DNA of 64,000 bases from Patella vulgata (taxonomy: Eukaryota; Mollusca; Gastropoda; Patellidae), in contig NC_065886.2 of NCBI RefSeq assembly GCF_932274485.2, forward strand, positions 30,615,501-30,679,500, read 5' to 3'. Below are positions 22,280 to 33,325 of this stretch, piece after piece. The first letter of the stretch is position 1. Each line of letters starts with the position of its first letter. The notes beneath the pieces were generated by a model that ran no database searches, was not told the DNA's origin, and saw only the letters and a list, made by a program, of their open reading frames with translations. The position numbers were made by a program, and so were the translations under genes.

Positions 22280-22937
22280 TTTTTCAAAGCTCAAATTAGT
22301 AAAAACTGCAAAATCTTCCCCCAAAGTCCAGGAAATGACATTTCAGGGCTCGAGATCCAGAAACATCTTCGGGTGAGCGTGCCCCCGTCCCCATAGAAAG
22401 TTCTAACTGCGGTACTCGGCACTTGGCTGCGTCACTCGTATTAGGGGCCTGTGGATCAGTCAGTGTCAGTTTTGCCAGCCCCGCCCACTCCAAACAAAAT
22501 CAATATGTACGCCCCTGCCCATAGCAACACCAATTACTGTCTGCTTGGCATTGGGAGCCACGATGGCTATGTCGGTCAGGTGCTTTCTGCCGTCCATTTG
22601 GTTACTTCATGTCAAATATAAGAAATATTCAAGGGCGGATATTGTAACCGCTCCATATCTCTTTAATTGCAGACCTTTCTTTTTAATCTTTTCAGTTTTA
22701 TTCCTACCAACCGACGGCCCGGTTAAAAACTAACCACAGGCTTTCATGAGTAATGGTTTTTAACTGTTCTTTATGACAGCCTATAGTCACACAAAGGACA
22801 TTTATGACAATATATAAGTTTGATTATGAATCATAATATAAACGATATATTATAATCTATTGTATTCTACGGGTATAGCAATACAATAAATGAAAATCTT
22901 TTTCTAAGCGCTAGTAATGATTTTCTAAAGAGAAAAG
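22280..22937. other. Intergenic stretch, nothing recognised
   Basis: A short GC-richer part at 22330-22560 stands out, but no long open frame, splice pattern or repeat is recognised. Confidence 0.35.
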
Positions 22938-23259
22938 TTAAAGATGCATTATGTAAGAGCTGAATCTGTCTATTGCAGGTCTTAATTTTGGCTTCAAATG
23001 TTATATAAACTGTTACTGAGACACATATTAACATGACAAACTTATAACCAACTCTCTAGACCACTGGGTTAAACAAACTAACGATATAATGGATAGTCAA
23101 TAAACAATCCGAGTTACATTTTCCAACACCTATAACTGCGCTCAGAATAAAGTAATTTGAATGAAATTTTTAATTCATTCATTTTTTATTACTTATTTTT
23201 TAATTATTATAATAAGAACGACCAGCTCATTACCTAAATCTTACATAGTGCATCTTTAA
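22938..23259 (+). mobile_element. MITE family A, well-preserved copy
   Basis: TTAAAGATGCATTATGTAAG at the left end and the near inverse CTTACATAGTGCATCTTTAA at the right; 322 bp, non-coding. It defines the family: terminal inverted repeats of about 17-20 bp at TTAA. Confidence 0.8.
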
Positions 23260-23335
23260 TGTTTTGTTTAAGAGCTAAGGAGATGTCCACGTTTCACATA
23301 GTAGATTGACAGCATGTACAGAATAACCTGTTCTT

Positions 23336-23815
23336 GAAATGAAATGGGATTTAACCCCCTACTGTTCTGCTCCTACTGGGCTATAAGATAATGAAGACAG
23401 GTCCACACTTTGCGGTGTCTTATAAGGGAAATTTTGCCCGGGCAGCGACGCTACGGCCTACTCTTATTTCGAACTCCAACTGTCAAGGGATTTTTTACGT
23501 GCACAGCACTTTGTAGACAGGGCCTCGGTTTTTCGTGCCACTCGAACGACTTGTCCCGTGCCAGCCCCCCCCCCCCCCGCCTTACACGACTGACAAGATG
23601 GAACCATACCGGAACTTTCTCGGTGAATGCAGGGATCGAACACGGTTTTTCGTGCCACTCGAACGACTATTCGTTGTCCCGTGCCAGGCCCTCCGTCCTA
23701 CACCACTGACAAGACGGAACCACACCGGAACTTTCTCGGTGAATGCGGGGATCGAACACAGGACCTCCATGTTAGCTAGCCAACGCCCTACTCACTGAGC
23801 CACCGTGGCCCCAGT
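23336..23815 (-). mobile_element. SINE family B, partly duplicated
   Basis: The tRNA-like head on the minus strand reads CCACGGTGGCTCAGTGAG and GTCCTGTGTTCGATCC (A- and B-box-like). The segment around CTGACAAGATGGAACCATAC appears twice. The 3' end (TAACCCCCTACTGTTCTGCT) is at the left. Chance open frames in all directions come from this repeat. Confidence 0.75.
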
Positions 23816-24580
23816 AAACTATTCATGGTGAAGATTTGAAGATTTTGGCGTCAATGTATATAAAATGTAATCGATGGCGGGTATGTGCCATACAGTGTGA
23901 CATGGGAGGATTTATTTACCCCCTACTTGTCATCGCCTTCTTTTACTTACATATGCATCGGTGCATAATGATTTTTTGTATCATTCAAACGACTAGACGC
24001 TTTCCCATGCCAAGCTCTATGTTCTGCACCCCTGCCAAGGAGAATCCAGACTGGACTGCACAAATCTAATCTAGTCTAAATAATCTGTTATATATATACA
24101 CATTTACCTAATAGAAGATCGGTCCAATTTAAACATTCTACATTCTTTTTTAAATCTGTCCAGCATATATTTAAACTTCTTACCAGTAAAATAACTACAC
24201 TGACTAATAAATAAATGTCTTGATTTGTTGTATATAATATGCAGGTAAAGAATATAATAAATAGGTAAATAAATACACAATGGAGTCAAACTATTATAAG
24301 AAAACCTACACAATGAAAACCTACAGGGTGTTTAAATATTGCGCTTTAGTTACAACAGAGTTATATATAAATATAACATAATCATGCAATGTGATATGGT
24401 AAAAGGAATATAATACGTACATTAATTATTCATTCCCACCTTTATTTATTTCTTCCTTCATAAAATGTCCAAAGTATAGTGTTAATAAATTGCAATAAAT
24501 TTCTTTTAATACCAATTATACCTGTAGTCATTAATTTTTATGACTACATGGTTGGTCATCGACGGTAGACAACCGACTCA

Positions 24581-24968
24581 TTAAACTAAGAGCTAAATAT
24601 GCCTACTGCAGGTCTTCCTTTGGGCCTTAAATGTTACATAAATTATTAATTAGGCATTTATTAACAAAACAAGACCATAAACAGCTCTCGATGCCATCGG
24701 ATACTCGAGATTTTAACTAGATTAGAACGGTTCGCCATTTAAAAATAAAATTTAATTTCAAAATGGGAAAGCGAGACTAGTCTCGAATATACCAATGCCC
24801 TGGTTACCACAATGCACACATCTTGTCAAAACTACAAACAGTGATAACTTGACCCAGAATGAAGTAATTTGAATGAAATATTCATTTTACAATAGCCATA
24901 TCTATTTTTGAGCTATTATAGCAAGAATGGTCACCTCTTTATCTAAATCTTACATAATGTATCTTTAA
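24581..24968 (+). mobile_element. MITE family A copy, private to left arm
   Basis: TTAA-flanked. The matching point in the right arm (about 62.47-62.49 kb) reads straight through, giving a near-empty site with a single TTAA-containing junction. Confidence 0.72.
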
Positions 24969-25189
24969 TACTTTAAATTGTATGATAAGCTTAATCCTTA
25001 TTATTTCCATTATTTGTAATTTCATATTTTGTTTTTACCCACGTTTGTGAATTGTGTAAAGTTTATTTAGTCCCGAGATACTAGCTTCTTGAAATACCGA
25101 ATTGTACATTCATTCAAGATTCTAGGTTTTATCCCGTTTCCAAACAAGTCACGCTGCCAGTCGGATTTGCTGTTCTGTGTATATGATAT

Positions 25190-25540
25190 TTAAAGATACA
25201 TTATGCGAGATTAGATACAAAAAGCTGGCAGTTCTCACCATAATAGTTAAACATTCGATAATGTAAAGGCAATTTGCTGAATATTTCAGTCAGATTGAAC
25301 CGAGAATTAAGCGATTGAAATTTCGGCCTAGCCTCGATCATCATTCCTAAAGTCGATACTATAAAAAACATAGTCTTGATTATCCATTTCATGATTAAAT
25401 CATAAATGGAAGTTAAGCAGCAAATCGGATCCTAATCCAGTAAATATCGCATGCTAGCATTGACATCGAGAGTTGATTATGATCCGGATTACTTAATTCA
25501 TGTCTAATTAATAATTTAGATAACATTGTAAGCCTATATT
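25190..25540 (-). mobile_element. MITE family A copy, private to left arm
   Basis: Starts TTTAAAGATACATTATG. The right arm around 61.76-61.81 kb has the flanks TGTGTATATGA and ATATTTATTACCGTAGATTA close together without it. Confidence 0.68.
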
Positions 25541-26617
25541 TATTACCGTAGATTATGACTTCTACACTATAATAACACTCTCTATCCTAGGATACAAATT
25601 GGGATTAACGTGTTTTGTTCTATGGGTACGTGTGCATTTGATCATTTCAAAAAATATAAAAAAAGGCCAACAAAAAGCACCGAACAAATCTTTCGATAAC
25701 ACATGTACATGATTATAGATATTGTCATTGCATTACTGCACAACACGAGAATGATCTTATTTCAGTTGGATTTTTGCCCCCATTGGTTGACATCTTTTAG
25801 AAATCTTCATATATTGTGTAATGGGGTAGGACATTATCGTCTATGACTTTCTTCGACTTCACGTTGTTGGATCAATTATTTCAATCATCAATTAACTGAC
25901 TCTGGAACACCGTTTATGTTGTTACTAAGTTTATATAATTAAACAAATACAGCAAACTATAAAGTTATGATAGTACTTTTCGAGTTACTAAATTATCCAC
26001 GGTCTGAGTTTAACGCCCTTTCTTGCTCAGATCAGACCAGAACGGCTTAAACATACATACGTCTTGATAGTTCTACATAAGGTTCGCGCTAGGGTGATGT
26101 GTTCACCCAACTTTCCAGAAATGGATACTGACATAAGTGTCTGTGCGTTAGACTAAGATAGTAGCAGAGTAGTGTAAGCTACTTCATTACCCTAGTTTTC
26201 GTCACACATCATGTAGATAAAGATTTCTATATTACACAGAACACCGTTCTTAGACCTAAAATAACCCTATAGTGTTATATGGGGCCACCCTACCAAATTT
26301 CATAATTGTTTAGCCGGGGGGTGTTTGATGAAATAGAATAGAGGTCGTCACTTCGTTTCCAATATGTCGTATTTAGACACTTTAGACAAGTAAACGCGAA
26401 ATAAACACACTTCTTTAAAATATTTACACGAACCAACGAAAAGCTATCCTTTAAGCTTTTTCTGCTAATAGAAAAAACGAGGGTCTTCGATTATAATAAT
26501 ATCAAAAGATTTAAATAACTTAAAGGATATCTACGTGACAAAGACGTTTTATAAACTTGTTTTATATATGACACATAAAGCTACTCGATGCATGCATGTA
26601 CAACTGATAAGGACAGA

Positions 26618-26865
26618 GGGAGAAATGGGGTTTAACGTCCACTCGACACAAACTAGGTCATTTCGGGACTAATATATGGTTTAATTTTATTCCAATAATT
26701 CGCTTGCGCGTAGGGGTCTTTAGCAGTGGGAGGAAACCGGAGGACCAGGAGAAAACCTACTCATTGTCACGTACAACCCGGGGATCGAAACCACGCCAGT
26801 TGACTCAATGACAGACCTTATGATAGCGCGCATGTGCTAACCATTCGTCCATCCCCCTCCCCCTC
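26618..26865 (-). mobile_element. SINE family A copy
   Basis: Near full length: GGGGTTTAACGTCCACTCGA at the 3' end, head with AACCCGGGGATCGAAACCAC and GACCTTATGATAGCGCGC. The minus-strand head has a Pol III B-box-like GGTTTCGATCC. Confidence 0.8.
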
Positions 26866-27109
26866 CCAACTGATAACGAACAATCAACGAATAGTAAACA
26901 CTCGTATATGTCTACAGTACAAAACACTGTCGTTAAATATGTGTAAATATGATTACATGTCCCTATAACTGACACTTAAATTTATGTCAACTTTAGTCTC
27001 GGAGACTGTGTTTTAATCCAAAGGGATCATTTTAACCTAATGCTTGCTATAAAACCGTCGTCGTTAAAGTTGTGGGTTTTATAGCTTATTTAATATTATC
27101 TACTAAAGG

Positions 27110-27390
27110 GAGCCAAGATGGCACAGTAAGACGCTGGCTCCCTACCTTGAGGTCCCGTGTTCGATGCGCGTTGTATCATAAGGTCTGTAATTGGATCAAC
27201 TGATTTGGTTTCGATTCCCCGCTGGTATGTGAAAAGGAGTAAGGTTGCCTATCCAACGTAGTGGGTTTTCTCCGGGACCCCCGCTCCCCCCCCCCCCCCC
27301 ACTGCTAAAGACTCCTACACGCAAGCAAATTATTGAAATAAAATTGTGTCGAGTGGACGGTATCACTCCCCCCCCCCCCTCAAATATCTG
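27110..27390 (+). mobile_element. SINE B head joined to SINE A, shared by both arms
   Basis: GGGAGCCAAGATGGCACAGT and GGTCCCGTGTTCGATGCG (family B head) run into family A (GTTGTATCATAAGGTCTGTA and onward) with expanded poly-C tracts. The same fusion is at 60.64-60.94 kb inverted. Confidence 0.68.
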
Positions 27391-27657
27391 TGTTTTGGCT
27401 GGTTTGCGAGTCAACTCCATACCCCAAGTGCTACATAATAGCACGAGCAAAACCGCGTTTTGTTATCCATGTGGGCAAGATAGGGTTACATATTTATTGC
27501 ATTGTATTGACAAATCGTCTACACGGGAAACGGAAATGTGACTTGTTTTGACTAAACTTCAATCAGAAATAAGACGGAGGTTTATTTATTTTGGCGATCT
27601 AAACATATTGTTTAGTTATATGTTTATTATAGACTTTAACTGTGAACAGTGAACAAG

Positions 27658-27709
27658 ATGAAGATACTAACCTGTTTTACATTTATTATATATTTGGTTA
27701 GAATAATTG
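27658..27709 (+). CDS. GENE 2 exon 1: signal peptide
   Basis: ATG then KILTCFTFIIYLVRII, ending at a phase 1 donor ATTG|GTGAGT. A MITE starts about 8 bp after the donor. The inverted copy at 59401-59350 has the same length and the same donor. Confidence 0.75.
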
Positions 27710-30700
27710 GTGAGTGTTACAGATGCATTATGTAAGAGCTAAATCGGCCTAAATGAGGCTTTTTTGACCTTAAGTGTTATATAAATTATTATGTTTATTC
27801 ACATAGCAATGGATTTAACACGGTCGCCATTTAATAATTTAATTTCAAAATGGTTAATCGATGCTTAATCTCGGTTGTCAAGTACCGTTGATACCATATA
27901 CAATATACAGTATACTACAACTTCAAACACCGCGACAACTTCGCTCATAAAGTAATTTGAATTTTGCATTATTTGTTTTTGAACTTTTATAGCAAGAACC
28001 TGTCAGCCATTTATCTAAATCTTGCATAACGCACCTTTAGTATAGATAAACCAGTTACCTTCAGTTGTTTTAGCCAGTGTAGCTAAATATTTTATTATTT
28101 CAAGCTCACAACGCGGTATTCCACATGGGTCTGTATTTAGGCTATGCTATCTAATAGTATGTACAGATGAATAATTCAAATTATTGTTTCAGTATGAATA
28201 TTTAATTTATTTTAGTTTTAAATACAAATATCCAAGAAAAATGCAATAGTCGTATAAGGCGTTCCACAAATAGTGTATGCTTCTTGTGGATGAGGGAGGG
28301 GGATGCTAGCTCATTCTTGAACATCTGGTACCACTTTCTTTTTATTTGAAAAGTTCATAGTTTGTGTTATTTTTAGGTCTCGCGCTGCAACTAAAAGATT
28401 ATGTCACATCAAAGGGTAACGTATCGGTTGTCGTGGGCTGTACCGCTGAGTTAGTATGGACTCTACATGTTCCAGGCTATAACGCCAGTATACAAAGGGT
28501 ATGATATTGTTTTTACTAGACCCAAATGAAACCAGACTGGCTCCTTCCCGGTGTTGGTCAAGAAAGTTCCAAAGAATCTCCGGCGCGGTTTCCCCTTGTC
28601 AGTGGTGCAGGACGAAGGGTCTGAAAAAGACAGCTGTCTACTCGTTCGGGCAGGACAGAAAACACAGGTGCCGTGTACATATCGGCCTGCGCGTAAAACG
28701 ACACTTTACAGTTTGAATTCGATTTTAAATTAGACTATAGCAAAATGTCCCTCATAGCACACTGGATGGCGTATGCCCGTCTTCATAGCCCAGTAGGACG
28801 CTAAACCCCATTTCTTATCATTAAACAAAGGTTATTCATGCGTTATCTTGTTGTATTAGTTCACACTCTGGGTAAAACAAGCAGAATGCTTCTGTCACAA
28901 AACTTTCAAAAACGGCGGCCTCCGCGAATCAAAGGATCCGGTGAGTCATAATACGACCAATCAGTATCCCCGTAGCACAAAGCTTTTGAGTACACATAAA
29001 CTTTTCTGGAGACCAGAGATAATGGCATATCTAGGCAACGATATAAAGAGACTATGGTGAAGTGGTTTAACGCGTGCGCGTTGCATCATAAGGTCTGCCA
29101 TTGAGTCAAGTGGCGTGGTTTCGAAGCCCCACTTGTTCGTGACAAGGAGTAGGGTCGCCTGTCCAACCTCGCTGGTTTTCTCTGGGTTCTCCGGTTTCCT
29201 CCCACTGCTAAACCCCTACGAACAGGCGAATTATTGAAATAAAAATTGAACGATGTGTTAGTCATGAAATGACCTAGTTTGTGTCGAGTGGATGTTAAAC
29301 CCCATCTCTTTCTCCACCTTAGCTTGTTGCTCTGGTACAGGTCCGTCTTCATTAACCGAATTGGTGCAACAAACTCCATTTCATTTCTTCTATTACAGCT
29401 ATCAGATAATAGACTATATAATGTCACAGAAAGATCTAACGGAGATAATAGAGAAATATTTGTAACTATTGCCAACACCACTCTTGACGATTCTGGTATC
29501 TACAGATGTCAATTACACTTGATAGATATTTTCCATGATGACATATACCTCACAGTGTTGGGTAAATACATGTGTTTCTTCTGTAAATTGATTTTTAACT
29601 TTGCTAATTTTCTGGTTAGTTATATCAAAATTGTTGTACGTGCTGATGTGGAACCAAAGTGGCTCAGTGAGAATGGCGATGGCTCAGTAATCAGTAGGTA
29701 TCAAATCCGATCCTGTGGTTGGCCGAGAAAGTTTCTCTTCAGCTTGACCCCCCCCCCTCCGACGCTGGACGAGGATACCTGGCAAGGGCGGCGATTAGTC
29801 GTTCGGGTGGGAAGTATACAGCTTGGCGTACACGTAAAAGACCCATTGACAGTTGAAATTTGAAAAATCGCCGTTGTTCGGGTTATATCGCCCTCATAGC
29901 ACATTGCAATGTGTTTGTGGGTTCATCTTCTTTTTATTACATAGCCTTTTATTAAGAAAACAAAATCAAAATATCAACGCTAGATAATCTCCCGGCTTGG
30001 ATTCAATCGAAATTAGCCCACCAGGTTTCTCCGCTACCGATAAAAGATGGCGGTATCTTCTTTTTACGACCGAGCAGCATAGATCAATAAATTTTCAATT
30101 CCACTCATCTTTGTAAATACTGAACGGAATTGAACCATTTTTGTACTGACATTCGTATTAAAGATTCAACTGTAACAAAAGTGTACTTTGTAAGTGATTC
30201 CTATTGCTTAAAATGGCGCATTGGGAGGAGATATAATATCTCCCCATTAACGGTCATTTGATTTAGCTTGTAAGGATGACAATATTAAAACGCCAACATC
30301 AAATTTACAATTATATTTTAAAGTACACGCTGATGTTCAAACACCCAAAGAGCTAACACCAGAGAAGCAAAGACCAACAGTACAAATACCAGAGAAGCAA
30401 AAGCCAGAGAAGCAACCATCAGGGGGTATAACACCAATACAGGAAACTGAACATCACATATCAAAAGAACAAACAACAAACTGTCAAATACCGGATCAAC
30501 AAACAACAAACCGGCAAATACTTGAACAACAAACAACAAACCAGCAAATACCGGAACAACAAACCACAAACCAGCAAATACTTGAACAGCAAACTACATA
30601 TCAGCAAATAAAGGGACAACAAACCACAAACCAGCAAATACATGAACAACAAACAACAAACCAGCACATATCAGAACAACAAACAACAAAGCAGCAAATA

Positions 30701-32157
30701 CCGGAACAACCAACCACAAACCATCGAATACTTGAACAACAAACAACATACCAGCAAATACCGGAACAACAAACAACAAAACAGCAAATACTTGAACAGC
30801 ACCCAACAAACCAGCAAATACCAGATGACCAAACCCACGTAAAAGTTCCTCTGGGCGCCATTATAGCACTCATCAGCCTTTTTCTGGTTATTGTCATCAT
30901 ACTCCTATTGATTGTTATACGGAAATCTTATGTTCGTAAGTATTTTATAATACCTAATAATTGATTAAAGGTTGATTGAAAAATACCATAAAGTTTTAGT
31001 TAGGCGAAATTTTCCAGGACAAAACACTTGACGCCCTTCAGATCAAATCATTCAATCTCTTTTCAGAATATTGCTCAACCTCCAGCTCTGCGACACCCAG
31101 TACGAACGTTTATTGTGAACCTTACGAAATCAGAAACCGAGAATCGTTGACTGAACCTAATATACCGAACCTCAACCTAGCTGATACAGAAAGCCTATCT
31201 GACATTAGAGTACAGGGACCGTCTCGTGTATCCGAGTCCTCTCCCCTAGCAACCGGGTATCGATCACCCCGGCCACCTGTATCAATCCAATCCACGACTG
31301 GCACGGGAACTCACTACCCTAAATTACCCCAACACCAAGAACATACCCCTTCTCCAAAAATGTGTTTACCCAAGGGTCTGGAAGTAGAAGATGACGAGGG
31401 TTTGGTTAAAACCGTTCAATTAACAACTATCTCCACCGTAACTCGGTCTGTCTCTTATCGAAAGGCTGCAGAGAGATCTGCCATCCATAAACAAACCACA
31501 GATTTTATGCCAGAAACTATCGACGCTGGTTTTCAGACTGCAATAGATAAACATATATTTAGTGATGATTCACGTGAAACATGTTTTGATTCTAAACGCC
31601 GCCCCACGGATGATGTGTCAGACACCATCCAACTCCATGTCGATAAAAGTCACTCAACCAAATTGAGATCCAGAGAGTTCGGTGTCCAAACACCAATAGA
31701 TAGAACTACAAACTCCGAAGATGCACTTGGAACATTTCGAGACACTACGCACAGAAAAGCACACTATGTGAATAATACACCGGAATCGTCCAAACCTTGT
31801 GCTGATAAAAGTCGCTTAACCAAACATAGATCTCTCAAAATTACGCCGAAATCGGCTATAACGGAAATTGATATGACTAGAGCCCAAAGAACTAGGCAAA
31901 AATTTGATGGACAATCATTAGACGAGATTCCAGAAACAGATAATGAAATCTGTGACACACCTAGGTACCACGAGATTCGGGATAACCATATGAAAGTCGA
32001 CGATACAAGTTCTACTGGAGAACAAGGTTCTGAAGGAATGGATGTTGCCTCTGTGGGCAGTGATAATGATAAAACTAGACCACCTGTGTGTAGTCAAACG
32101 GATGGAGACCAATCGTATTACTTAACACCTGTACATATAAAATATGATTACTTGTAA
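27658..32157 (+). CDS. GENE 2: single-Ig membrane receptor with repeat stalk and long cytoplasmic tail
   Basis: There are five exons: 27658-27709, 28377-28498, 29399-29561, 30324-30935 and 31067-32157. Lengths 52+122+163+612+1091 total 2040 nt, ending at TAA, or 679 residues, with correct phase at each junction (1, 0, 1, 1). Order: signal peptide, split Ig domain of the GENE 1 type, a Q/T/N-rich stalk of ten-residue repeats, one membrane helix, then a tail of about 370 residues with no enzymatic domain I recognise. It has YxxP motifs and a C-terminal ITIM-like sequence. I infer a cell-surface receptor or adhesion protein using SH2-type signalling. It is paralogous to GENE 1 in the Ig part only; the cytoplasmic parts are unrelated, as expected for exon shuffling. 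Confidence 0.8.
27717..28040 (+). mobile_element. MITE family A copy in GENE 2 intron 1, shared by both arms
   Basis: ACAGATGCATTATGTAAGAG at the left and AAATCTTGCATAACGCACCT at the right. The same insertion sits at 59.02-59.34 kb in the inverted arm, so it is older than the duplication. Confidence 0.75.
28377..28498 (+). CDS. GENE 2 exon 2: first half of Ig domain
   Basis: Acceptor tatttttag, phase 1; donor AGG|GTATGA, phase 0; 122 nt. Motif VVVGCTAELVWTLHVPGYNA parallels GENE 1 exon 2. A decayed inverted copy lies near 58.56-58.66 kb. Confidence 0.78.
28510..28805 (+). mobile_element. SINE family B copy in GENE 2 intron 2
   Basis: Head GACTGGCTCCTTCCCGGTGT, body CCTTGTCAGTGGTGCAGGAC and 3' end CAGTAGGACGCTAAACCCCA. 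Confidence 0.65.
29058..29318 (+). mobile_element. SINE family A copy in GENE 2 intron 2
   Basis: Head with GCGTTGCATCATAAGGTCTG and GTGGTTTCGAAGCCCCAC; tail GTGTCGAGTGGATGTTAAAC then CCCCATCTCTTTCTC. Ends about 80 bp before exon 3. Confidence 0.8.
29399..29561 (+). CDS. GENE 2 exon 3: second half of Ig domain
   Basis: Acceptor tattacag, phase 0; donor TTGG|GTAAAT, phase 1. It contains the textbook F-strand signature TTLDDSGIYRCQL with Cys present. Two N-x-T/S sequons are visible. Confidence 0.8.
29655..29915 (+). mobile_element. SINE family B copy in GENE 2 intron 3
   Basis: Head AAAGTGGCTCAGTGAGAATG, body GGCAAGGGCGGCGATTAG, GTACACGTAAAAGACCCATT. Poly-C expansion at 29748. Confidence 0.7.
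29940..30185 (+). repeat. Dispersed repeat family C copy
   Basis: Same order of blocks as 11790-12055, including ACCGATAAAAGATGGCGGTA and CTTTGTAAATACTGAACGGA. In GENE 2 intron 3. Confidence 0.6.
30324..30935 (+). CDS. GENE 2 exon 4: decapeptide-repeat stalk and membrane helix
   Basis: The exon is open for 204 codons without an ATG, phase 1-1. After a Pro/Lys/Glu-rich leader come about 12 tandem ten-residue units of the type xEQQTTNQQI (roughly 30450-30812). The first residue tends to alternate P and L, giving a 60-bp super-repeat. It ends with PLGAIIALISLFLVIVIILL, then LIVIRKSY, a clear membrane helix with basic stop-transfer residues. The Thr pairs could carry O-glycans; this would be an extended stalk. 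The opposite strand shows long Val/Cys-rich frames that are only shadows of this repeat. Confidence 0.82.
31067..32157 (+). CDS. GENE 2 exon 5: cytoplasmic tail
   Basis: Acceptor ctcttttcag, phase 1; 363 codons to the TAA at 32155-32157. The tail is hydrophilic and Ser/Thr/Asp-rich. Visible motifs: NVYCEPYEI (YxxP), a proline patch SPRPPVS (possible SH3 ligand), DQSYYLTPV (second YxxP), and the last six residues IKYDYL, which fit the ITIM consensus I-x-Y-x-x-L. Two units of about 55-60 residues starting GFQTAIDKH and GVQTPIDRT, each later carrying DKSxxTKxRS, are an internal duplication. No known domain is recognised. Confidence 0.78.
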
Positions 32158-32401
32158 AAAAATTAACCCTGTATAAAAATGGTCTGTTTAAAAAAAATCC
32201 CGAAAAGTAAAACAAAAGGAACAAAAATTGAGAAACATCCGAGAAACATCAGTATTTTGAGCTGAAACATTTCTGAACTCATATAACCACTATAAATCAT
32301 TTCCAAACGGCTCAATTGTATTTACATGCTTAAACGAACCTCTATTTTGCTCTGGAGATCATTTCCAAACGGCTCAATTGTATTTACATGCTTAAACGAA
32401 C

Positions 32402-32655
32402 CTCTATTTTGTCCGGTTTCTCCCGACTGCTAAACACCCCTACGCGCTAGCGAATTATTGAAATAAAATTGAACCATGTGTTGGTCCCGAAATGACCTAG
32501 TTTGTGTCGAGTGGACGTTAAACCCAATCTCTCTCTCTGGGGGGGGGGGGGGGGTAGCACGTGCCCGCTGTATCATAAGATCTGTCCTCGGTTTTACGTG
32601 ACAAGAAGTTAGGTCGCCTGTCCAAATATGTGGACGTTGAACCCCATTTCACAGA
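32402..32655 (+). mobile_element. SINE family A fragments
   Basis: 32402-32545 is the 3' half of a copy (CGAATTATTGAAATAAAATT to TCTCTCTCT). A poly-G run and a second, broken head (TATCATAAGATCTGTCC) follow. Two near-identical 60-bp blocks at 32298-32405 (ATCATTTCCAAACGGCTCAA) precede it. Confidence 0.6.
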
Positions 32656-32860
32656 AACCTCAAGAACAGTTTTACGGATGACGGATTGATGACTAAAAAA
32701 AATAACGCGCAGGAACCATTGTTGATAAATAGGACGATTATGGTGTCATTGATAGAACAATACGCAATGGTGACCAACCATTGTCTAAACAGATAATTTT
32801 GAAACATTGGTAATGCATTTTCAATTTTGATTGTTGGTAGTATCGACGCTGGACTTTTCG

Positions 32861-33130
32861 TTCAGTAAATAGCATAATTGTTTATAATTGTTCACTAAAT
32901 AGCATAATAGTTTGTAATTGTTCACTAAATAGCATAATTGTTTGTAATTGTTCCCTAAATAGAACAATTGTTTGTAATTATTCACTAAATAGCATAATTG
33001 TTTGTAATTGTTCACTAAATAGCACAATTGTTTGTAATTGTTCACTAAATAGCATAATTGTTTGTAATTGTTCACTAAATAGCATAATTGTTTGTAAGTG
33101 TTCACTAAATAGGATAATTGATTGTAATAT
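32861..33130. repeat. 30-bp tandem array, nine copies
   Basis: Exactly 270 bp. Unit TTCACTAAATAGCATAATTG then TTTGTAATTG, with few changes. Several frames stay open because 30 is divisible by 3, but there are no splice sites or gene context; non-coding satellite downstream of GENE 2. Confidence 0.9.
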
Positions 33131-33325
33131 TTCACTGTGCGCTGTTGAACGTGGCATTCTGCACGACAAAGAAACGTATGTATACATAACAAGAATTATC
33201 AACCAACCCTAAATAGGCCGATGTTTTTATTTGTAGGAGAGTGTAAGGTTATTTTGAGCATGATATTTGATAAAATTCATTAAATTTATTTTCTTATTTA
33301 CATTGTAAAAACTCTGTCTTATATA

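Larger units (their letters stand above)
23970..28740 (+). repeat. Left arm of a large inverted segmental duplication
   Basis: Blocks along this span recur in reverse order and orientation at 58.37-63.27 kb. Examples: 24.0-24.33 with 62.92-63.27; 25.54-25.80 with 61.59-61.76; 26.88-27.10 with 60.96-61.16; 27.11-27.39 (SINEs) with 60.64-60.94; 27.64-28.50 (GENE 2 exons 1-2 and a MITE) with 58.56-59.40; 28.51-28.65 (SINE) with 58.38-58.54. Confidence 0.8.

Noticed and set aside
30318-30900. Several minus-strand Val/Leu/Cys-rich frames that look like membrane proteins
   Set aside because: They are the antisense of the 30-bp coding stalk repeat of GENE 2; no splice sites or starts support them.
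31122-32112. Minus-strand frames of 60-64 codons
   Set aside because: Shadows of the GENE 2 tail exon, which has in-phase splicing and a coherent C-terminus.
32861-33130. Regular 30-bp spaced repeats resembling a CRISPR array
   Set aside because: Units are contiguous with no unique spacers, and the setting is an animal genome.
32821-33202. Open frame of YLVNNYKQLC-type repeats
   Set aside because: Produced by a 30-bp satellite whose period is divisible by three; no gene context.
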